Under the pieces are notes generated by a model. The model was not told the DNA's origin. It did not search any database and was given only the letters and a program-made list of their open reading frames with translations. This document shows positions 36,338 through 40,457 of a DNA stretch of 40,457 nucleotides, one piece after another (positions within the stretch are counted from its first letter, which is position 1; each line of letters begins with the position of its first letter). The stretch is from assembly GCA_021297985.1 (NCBI GenBank), contig JAJTGU010000029.1:1-40457 (forward strand). Direction: 5' to 3'. This DNA is from Rubrivivax sp. (GTDB lineage Bacteria > Pseudomonadota > Gammaproteobacteria > Burkholderiales > Burkholderiaceae_C). The position numbers were made by a program, and so were the translations under genes.

Positions 36338-36412
36338 GGGGTCATCTGACGAAAATGCGGGACCCGTGCTCGGAAGCGCGGTAGACGGTGGTATCGCCGA
36401 CTGTTCGGGGGA

Positions 36413-36441
36413 TGGCAACCGGTTGCGTCACCGCGTATGAT
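36413..36441 (+). promoter_or_regulatory. Possible promoter for the ompA-family gene
   Basis: TATGAT (36436-36441) is a good -10 match. A poor -35 (TGGCAA, 36413-36418) lies exactly 17 nt upstream. Transcription would start near 36448, leaving a 5' leader of about 130 nt before the gene. Confidence 0.3.
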
Positions 36442-36579
36442 TTTGTTCGGGTTGGTCATTGAGGTTTCCTGAGTCCGCTTGGGCCTCCAGATCCCCTCTT
36501 AGACCGAACGAAACTGTCCACCACCTTCGAGGATTTCACGTTGGGTGTCGGTGGACTTGCAAACAACCGAGGTGCCGAC

Positions 36580-37140
36580 ATGAACGCTTCCTTTCGACTG
36601 GCCACCGTTTCGGCCCTGCTGGCCGTTGCTTTGGCTGCAAATGCCCAGACCACTGCGCCTGCCGAGGCGCCAGTCGACATGGGCCAGACCGTGCCCGATG
36701 CCAAGGCGATCGCCGAGGGCTTGTTCCCTGAAGACGCCTGCGAGCAACTCAAGGCCGCCGGGTTCAAGTGCATGGGCTTCCGCCCGGCTGTCCGGTACTC
36801 ACTGCCGGCCAACTCGTTCGCGGTCGGCTCAGCGGTGCTTCCGGACGTGTTGAAGCGCCAACTCGAAGTGTTTGCGGAAGTGCTCAAGACCCGCCGCGGC
36901 AGCGGCAAGGTCGTTCGCATCGAAGGCCACGCCGATGCCTCGGGCACCGCCCAGGCCAACCTGACGCTCTCGCAGCGTCGCGCCGAAGCCGTCAAGGAGT
37001 TCCTGGTCGAACTGGGCGCCGATTCGACGATGCTGGCACCCGTGGGCGTGGGCTCGAACCAGCCCAAGAATTCCCGCGATCCGTTCGCGGCTGAGAACCG
37101 CCGGGTCGAGATCGGTCGCGCGGCTTCTCCGGGCGGCTGA
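36580..37140 (+). CDS. Exported OmpA-family peptidoglycan-binding protein
   Basis: The ATG at 36580 has GAGG 7 nt upstream and gives 186 residues; the frame is open to 36541. A signal peptide (MNASFRLATVSALLAVALAANA) is cleaved before QTTAPAEAP. There is no lipobox, so this is a soluble or membrane-associated periplasmic protein. A short region with two cysteines (DACEQLKAAGFKCMGF) precedes an OmpA-like domain with RIEGHADASGTAQANLTLSQRRAEAV and NRRVEIGRA, which binds peptidoglycan. It is encoded on the plus strand between the two T6SS operons. It may be a T6SS accessory protein or an unrelated envelope protein; its own promoter and terminator suggest independent control. Confidence 0.87.
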   Translation: MNASFRLATVSALLAVALAANAQTTAPAEAPVDMGQTVPDAKAIAEGLFPEDACEQLKAAGFKCMGFRPAVRYSLPANSFAVGSAVLPDVLKRQLEVFAEVLKTRRGSGKVVRIEGHADASGTAQANLTLSQRRAEAVKEFLVELGADSTMLAPVGVGSNQPKNSRDPFAAENRRVEIGRAASPGG

Positions 37141-37160
37141 ACATCGCTGGCCCCCACAGA

Positions 37161-37185
37161 AAACCCGCTCTTCAGCGGGTTTTTT
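37161..37185 (+). terminator. Intrinsic terminator after the ompA-family gene
   Basis: AAACCCGCT (37161-37169) pairs perfectly with AGCGGGTTT (37174-37182) around a CTTC loop, and the stem runs into TTTTTT. A-tract upstream and T-tract downstream make it usable from both strands, which suits its place between the convergent ompA-family and PAAR-like genes. Confidence 0.88.
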
Positions 37186-37230
37186 GTTGCCCAGAGGCGA
37201 CGATCCCGGTCCCCGGGGCACCCGCGTTGA

Positions 37231-37620
37231 TCAAGGGACCTGATGTGTCGGCTGGCCAGCGAAGTTGATGCTGATGACACCTGCCCACATGCACATCAGT
37301 TTGGACGAATCATTGAGCGCCGGGAAGTTCTGAAGGATCACCGTCGGCGCACCCGGCACCCAAGGTGACGATGTCGCGGGGATGCAGGGCATCGGGGTCA
37401 GCACGCCCAGCGCGGCAGCAGTGGCCGCTGCGACCGTCGGATTGGCCAGGCTCTGGCACATGCCAAAAGGCATGATGTTGGCCATCGGCACGTGGTCCAT
37501 GATGTTGGCGGCAAGCTGGTTCCCGGACATCACGGTTCGCATCGGCAGCACCACCAGCGATGAAGGCGCCACGCCAAAGCTGCACTGCAGCACAGCCGTC
37601 ATGACGGTCTGATTGGCCAT
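37231..37620 (-). CDS. PAAR-like protein of the DUF4280 family
   Basis: The ATG at 37620 gives 129 residues; the longer open frame lies over the phosphatase gene. The pattern ANQTVMTAVLQCSFGVAPSS, then DHVPMANIMPFGMCQSLANP, CIPATSSPWVPG and KLMCMWAGVISINFAGQ, with four spaced cysteines, is that of DUF4280, a family regarded as PAAR-like. PAAR-type proteins cap the VgrG spike and can carry effectors. The cysteines may bind metal. There is no C-terminal toxin domain, so it would be a plain spike tip or an adaptor. It begins 4 nt after pppA and is the last gene of the fha-pppA operon. Confidence 0.85.
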   Translation of the reverse strand: MANQTVMTAVLQCSFGVAPSSLVVLPMRTVMSGNQLAANIMDHVPMANIMPFGMCQSLANPTVAAATAAALGVLTPMPCIPATSSPWVPGAPTVILQNFPALNDSSKLMCMWAGVISINFAGQPTHQVP

Positions 37621-37624
37621 GGCG

Positions 37625-38386
37625 TCAGGCCTCGGGCACCGGCCGCGTCCAGACGACCAGGGCGGTGAAGTTGTCGTGGCTCGTCTTGTGCGCTGCCGCG
37701 CGGCGCACCTCCTGCGCCAGAAGGTCGATCCAGGCCGACGGGCGTTGCGACGCGGCCAGGGTCTGCTCGAGCACAGGATCGTCGATGTACTCCCAGAGAC
37801 CATCGGTGCAGAGCATGAAGACGTCACCCGCTTCGACCGTGCCCTGGCCATCGGTGGCGGTGACTTCGAGCACGTCCCCGGCGATTCCGAGCGCCGAGCG
37901 GAGCTCGCTGCGCTTGGGGTGACCCTTGGCCTCGTGCGGCTGCAGGCTGCCGGCGTCGACCAGCGACTGCACCAGGCTGTGGTCCCGCGTCCGGTCGAGC
38001 AGGCGTCCGCGGCGGAACCAGTACATCCGGGAATCGCCGGCGTGTGCCCAGTGCGCCGTGTGACCGATGAAGTCCACGACCAGGCACACCACGGTGCTGT
38101 GCATGTCCTGCCGCGCCGTCCCGGGCACGCGCTGGCCACGCAGCACCTCGTTGGTCTGGCGGAGCATCACGTCGAGCTCCGCTCCATGCTCGGACGGTCG
38201 ACTGGAAAAGCGGCCAATCAGCTCCTGCACCGCAATGCGCGAGGCGATGTCGCCACCGCCGTGGCCTCCGGCACCGTCGGCAAGCACACAGCACAGGTGG
38301 CGCTTGGAATGCCAGTGACCGCAAGCGTCCTCGTTGTACTTGCGGCCGCCGCGGTCCGACAGAAGAGCAACTTCGAGGGCAAGCAT
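37625..38386 (-). CDS. pppA: T6SS-associated PP2C-type serine/threonine phosphatase PppA
   Basis: The ATG at 38386 (MLALEVALLSDRG) gives 253 residues; an extension to 38491 would overlap fha. PP2C metal-binding motifs are complete: LLSDRGGRKYNEDACG, VLADGAGGHGGGD, AHAGDSRMYWFR, MLCTDGLWEYID and SHDNFTALVVW. In T6SS clusters, PppA dephosphorylates the threonines that PpkA phosphorylates and so switches the machine off. It starts 22 nt after fha and ends 4 nt before the PAAR-like gene, so the three are one operon. A housekeeping Stp-type phosphatase is the alternative, but the T6SS context favours PppA. Confidence 0.93.
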   Translation of the reverse strand: MLALEVALLSDRGGRKYNEDACGHWHSKRHLCCVLADGAGGHGGGDIASRIAVQELIGRFSSRPSEHGAELDVMLRQTNEVLRGQRVPGTARQDMHSTVVCLVVDFIGHTAHWAHAGDSRMYWFRRGRLLDRTRDHSLVQSLVDAGSLQPHEAKGHPKRSELRSALGIAGDVLEVTATDGQGTVEAGDVFMLCTDGLWEYIDDPVLEQTLAASQRPSAWIDLLAQEVRRAAAHKTSHDNFTALVVWTRPVPEA

Positions 38387-38408
38387 GGTGGGTGATGGGA
38401 GTGAGCGA

Positions 38409-40457
38409 TCAGCGGGGGCCGGGCTCGCCGTGCAGGCGATCAAGCTGGTCTTCGTAGGCCTTGAGGAAGGCACGACCGAAGAGCTCGTCAAAGTCGTCCT
38501 GGGCTTCGCTTTGAAGCTGGGCGAACAGTTCCTGGAACAACTCCCACAAGCGGGCCTTGCGGGTCGCCGGTATCAGGCTGGCGATCGCCGACTTGCGGGT
38601 CAACTTGCCTTCAAGCTGTTGCGGGTCGAAGCGCTGCAACACGCCTTCAAGGGCCGCTCGCATCCCGGCCATGACCCCCAGCTGGTGCGCGCGAAGGTCG
38701 TCGAAGGCGTCCCGCATGGCCGTTGCCGGGGCCATGAAGCCGGGCGTCGGCGTGCCGAGCAGATGCTGCAACGCGACTTCGACCGTCGGCGAGAACTTGA
38801 GCGGGTTGTTCTCGCGCGCGACGATCATCGTCATCTCGGCTCGCATTTCGCGCTTCAGGGCGGCACGGGCAACGAGCAGTTCGACCGAGCCACGGACCGC
38901 TTCGCGCATCAACTGGCCGATGAGACGCATCTGGGCTTCGTCGAGGTCGGCCATCCGCAGTCCGGGAACACCCAGGCCTTCAAAGAAGGCCTGCTGCAAG
39001 GCCGCAGCGTCATGGGAAGCCGCAACTGCAGGTCTGGGCTCGGCCGGAGCCCCAGGGCCGGGGGCCGAACGCTTGGCAAACGGTGTGGTCGTGATCGATG
39101 TCGCCGGGTCGTCACCTGTGAAGGCGCCAGGCCGAGGCATCGACGTCGATGGCGACCGACCGCCCGGCAAGACGGGAGCCATCGACCCCATGGCAGCGGC
39201 CGGCACCAAGGGCTCCATGCCCGGGGATCCAGCGGCCGGCGCACTGGCCACGTCGAAGTCGAAATCCAGCCCAAGGTCACTGTCCGAAGGAAGCAGCGGC
39301 GCGGCGCCGGCCGCATCGTTCAGGAAGACGCCAGGAAGCGTGACGACGCGGCCATCGCGGGGTGGGTCCTGCCAAGACAGGATGGCGCCTGACGGCAGCG
39401 GCGCCGGAGCCAGGGGTGATGCGTGGTCGTCCGTCAGTGCTGGCGCAGGAACGGGCGCGATCGTCACAGGGCGCTGGGGCGCCGCCGATGGCGAAGCGAG
39501 GCTGGCCCAGGCGGCAGCCGGCACACTGGTCGGGTTGACCCTTGCCGTGGTGTCCGGAGCGGCGGCGGGCAGGACCATCGGCGTGTTCAGCTCCGACACG
39601 TGGTCGGGCAGGCTGCCGGCGGAGCGTTCGGGTGCAGACAGGGTCCGGCCCGGCCTGGGGCGGTCGAATGCAGGGTCAAAAGCGTCATCGAAGCCGAAAC
39701 CCTGGCTGGTGGCTGACGCCGACGGCGCAGCCGGTCCGGGCGCCGCGGGCGCAGCCAGGGCGGCAAGCAGGTCCTGGCCGGCGCCGGCACTGGCTGGGCC
39801 GAGTCCGAACATGTCGTCGATCGAACTGCCGCCGCCCCCGGAAATGCCCAGCGGCGCGTTGCCCATGGCCGCTGCCGGTGGCTGAACCGCGGCGCCGGAC
39901 GAGCCCGAACCCACCATCGTGCGCTCGGGCGCAAACGGGTCCCAGTCGTCTGGAATGGCCGAAGCACCCGCAGTTCCACCCAGGGCCGGTGTGTGGGTCG
40001 ACACGGGCCACGGCGCGGCCGCGGGGGCCATCGGCGCTGGCCAGGCGGCCGATGGTGGCGGCGGCGCCGGCCAGGCGGCCGACGGTGGCGGCGGCGCCGG
40101 CCACGCAGGTGCAGACGGAAATGCCGGCGGCGCCGCAGGGCGTGGCGCCGGCGCCGGCGCCGTGGAGGCAGGACCGGCCAAGCCCATCGGCGCGTCGCCA
40201 AACAGATCGGCGAACGGGTCGCTTGCGGGCACCGCATTGGCGTCGGACACCTTCAACAGGTAGCCGCCGATCTGAACCTCGTCGCCGATCTTCAGAGGGT
40301 GTTCGCGGCCCGAGCCCACCGGGTGACCATTGACCACGATGGGGTTCGAGCCGTTGTCGACGATCGCAAAGCCGCTGGCGCGGAACACCACACGGGCATG
40401 CACGCGCGAGATCGTGCGCTCAGGGTCGGAAAGCACCAACTGGTTGTTGTCGCTTCG
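38409..40457 (-). CDS. tagH: T6SS-associated FHA domain protein (Fha/TagH), N-terminus beyond the right edge
   Basis: At least 682 residues, open to the window edge. The visible N-terminus is the later part of an FHA domain (RSDNNQLVLSDPERTISRVHARV, then DNGSNPIVVNGHPVGSG and IQIGGYLL-like EVQIGGYLLKV), including the Ser/Arg/His residues that contact phosphothreonine. A long Pro/Ala-rich linker (about 90-460) contains a decapeptide repeat and ERTMVGSG. The C-terminal 200 residues form the TagH domain (MREAVRGSVELLVARAALK, ENNPLKFSPTVEVALQHLLG). Fha recognises PpkA-phosphorylated partners and promotes assembly. The start codon is not in the window; the gene heads the fha-pppA-PAAR operon as far as seen. 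Confidence 0.93.
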   Translation of the reverse strand, partial: RSDNNQLVLSDPERTISRVHARVVFRASGFAIVDNGSNPIVVNGHPVGSGREHPLKIGDEVQIGGYLLKVSDANAVPASDPFADLFGDAPMGLAGPASTAPAPAPRPAAPPAFPSAPAWPAPPPPSAAWPAPPPPSAAWPAPMAPAAAPWPVSTHTPALGGTAGASAIPDDWDPFAPERTMVGSGSSGAAVQPPAAAMGNAPLGISGGGGSSIDDMFGLGPASAGAGQDLLAALAAPAAPGPAAPSASATSQGFGFDDAFDPAFDRPRPGRTLSAPERSAGSLPDHVSELNTPMVLPAAAPDTTARVNPTSVPAAAWASLASPSAAPQRPVTIAPVPAPALTDDHASPLAPAPLPSGAILSWQDPPRDGRVVTLPGVFLNDAAGAAPLLPSDSDLGLDFDFDVASAPAAGSPGMEPLVPAAAMGSMAPVLPGGRSPSTSMPRPGAFTGDDPATSITTTPFAKRSAPGPGAPAEPRPAVAASHDAAALQQAFFEGLGVPGLRMADLDEAQMRLIGQLMREAVRGSVELLVARAALKREMRAEMTMIVARENNPLKFSPTVEVALQHLLGTPTPGFMAPATAMRDAFDDLRAHQLGVMAGMRAALEGVLQRFDPQQLEGKLTRKSAIASLIPATRKARLWELFQELFAQLQSEAQDDFDELFGRAFLKAYEDQLDRLHGEPGPR
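40034..40110 (-). repeat. Tandem 30-bp repeat in the fha linker
   Basis: Two nearly identical 30-nt units (40034-40063 and 40064-40093) plus a decaying third unit encode AWPAPPPPSA repeated in tandem. The units differ only at two or three bases (T/C). The repeat lies in the flexible linker between the FHA domain and the TagH domain, so its copy number probably sets linker length. Confidence 0.8.

Larger units (their letters stand above)
36181..36579. other. Divergent intergenic region between tssK and the ompA-family gene
   Basis: No gene is seen in this 399-nt interval, which is less GC-rich than its surroundings and must contain the promoters for tssK (leftwards) and for the ompA-family gene (rightwards). 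It holds the dyad GGGTAAACCC (36328-36337) and a weak promoter-like pair (separate entries). No obvious sigma-54 GG/GC pair with the right spacing was found. Confidence 0.7.

Overview
The window is about 40 kb of very GC-rich DNA, densely coded on both strands, with bacterial gene structure (ATGA/GTGA stop-start overlaps, short gaps, some TTG/GTG starts). The gene content (gmk-rpoZ-spoT-greB block, tripartite tricarboxylate transporter proteins, a YhaJ-like LysR regulator, a type VI secretion cluster with PpkA/PppA/Fha/TagF) and the protein style point to a betaproteobacterium of the order Burkholderiales, perhaps of the Rubrivivax/Leptothrix/Methylibium kind. The genus is an inference; no rRNA gene is present to test it.

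Left part (1-5.9 kb): a minus-strand signalling operon encodes an Aer-like PAS chemoreceptor, a receiver/HD-GYP protein and the start of a MASE1-like membrane sensor that runs off the left edge. A LuxR-type response regulator is divergent from it. Next come tctB-tctA, a tricarboxylate transporter membrane pair without a nearby tctC. The tctB leader can fold into a hairpin that hides its ribosome binding site.

Middle left (6-13.9 kb): on the minus strand, a GspE/PulE ATPase lies 4 nt after an alpha/alpha-toroid protein; then follow a spermidine-synthase-like protein and a small exported protein divergent from a YhaJ-like LysR regulator. A membrane diguanylate cyclase and an overlapping tatD-like / deoxyinosine-glycosylase pair complete this part.

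Middle (14-22 kb): a plus-strand run encodes a membrane-anchored HtrA-like protease (apparently with an internal deletion over the catalytic serine loop), a MoxR AAA+ ATPase, a DUF58 protein, a BatA-like VWA protein, a DUF2339 multi-membrane-span protein and a DUF3999 protein. The first four are tightly coupled and look like an envelope-stress or chaperone module. The conserved gmk, rpoZ and bifunctional spoT genes follow (22-25.3 kb), with a good terminator after rpoZ. Convergent to spoT lie an unrecognised gene and greB.

Right part (26.6-40.5 kb): a type VI secretion (T6SS) cluster, mainly on the minus strand: tssK-tssL(OmpA)-tssM-tagF-ppkA in one operon and fha(tagH)-pppA-PAAR-like (DUF4280) in another, with a plus-strand exported OmpA-family gene between them. 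TssL and the PpkA kinase both carry an N-terminal T-V-I-[RK]-P-T motif, which suggests threonine phosphorylation by PpkA, reading by the Fha FHA domain and reversal by PppA. The ppkA reading frame is broken once in a G5/C5 homopolymer. Sheath, baseplate, Hcp, VgrG and ClpV genes are not in the window and probably lie beyond the right edge.
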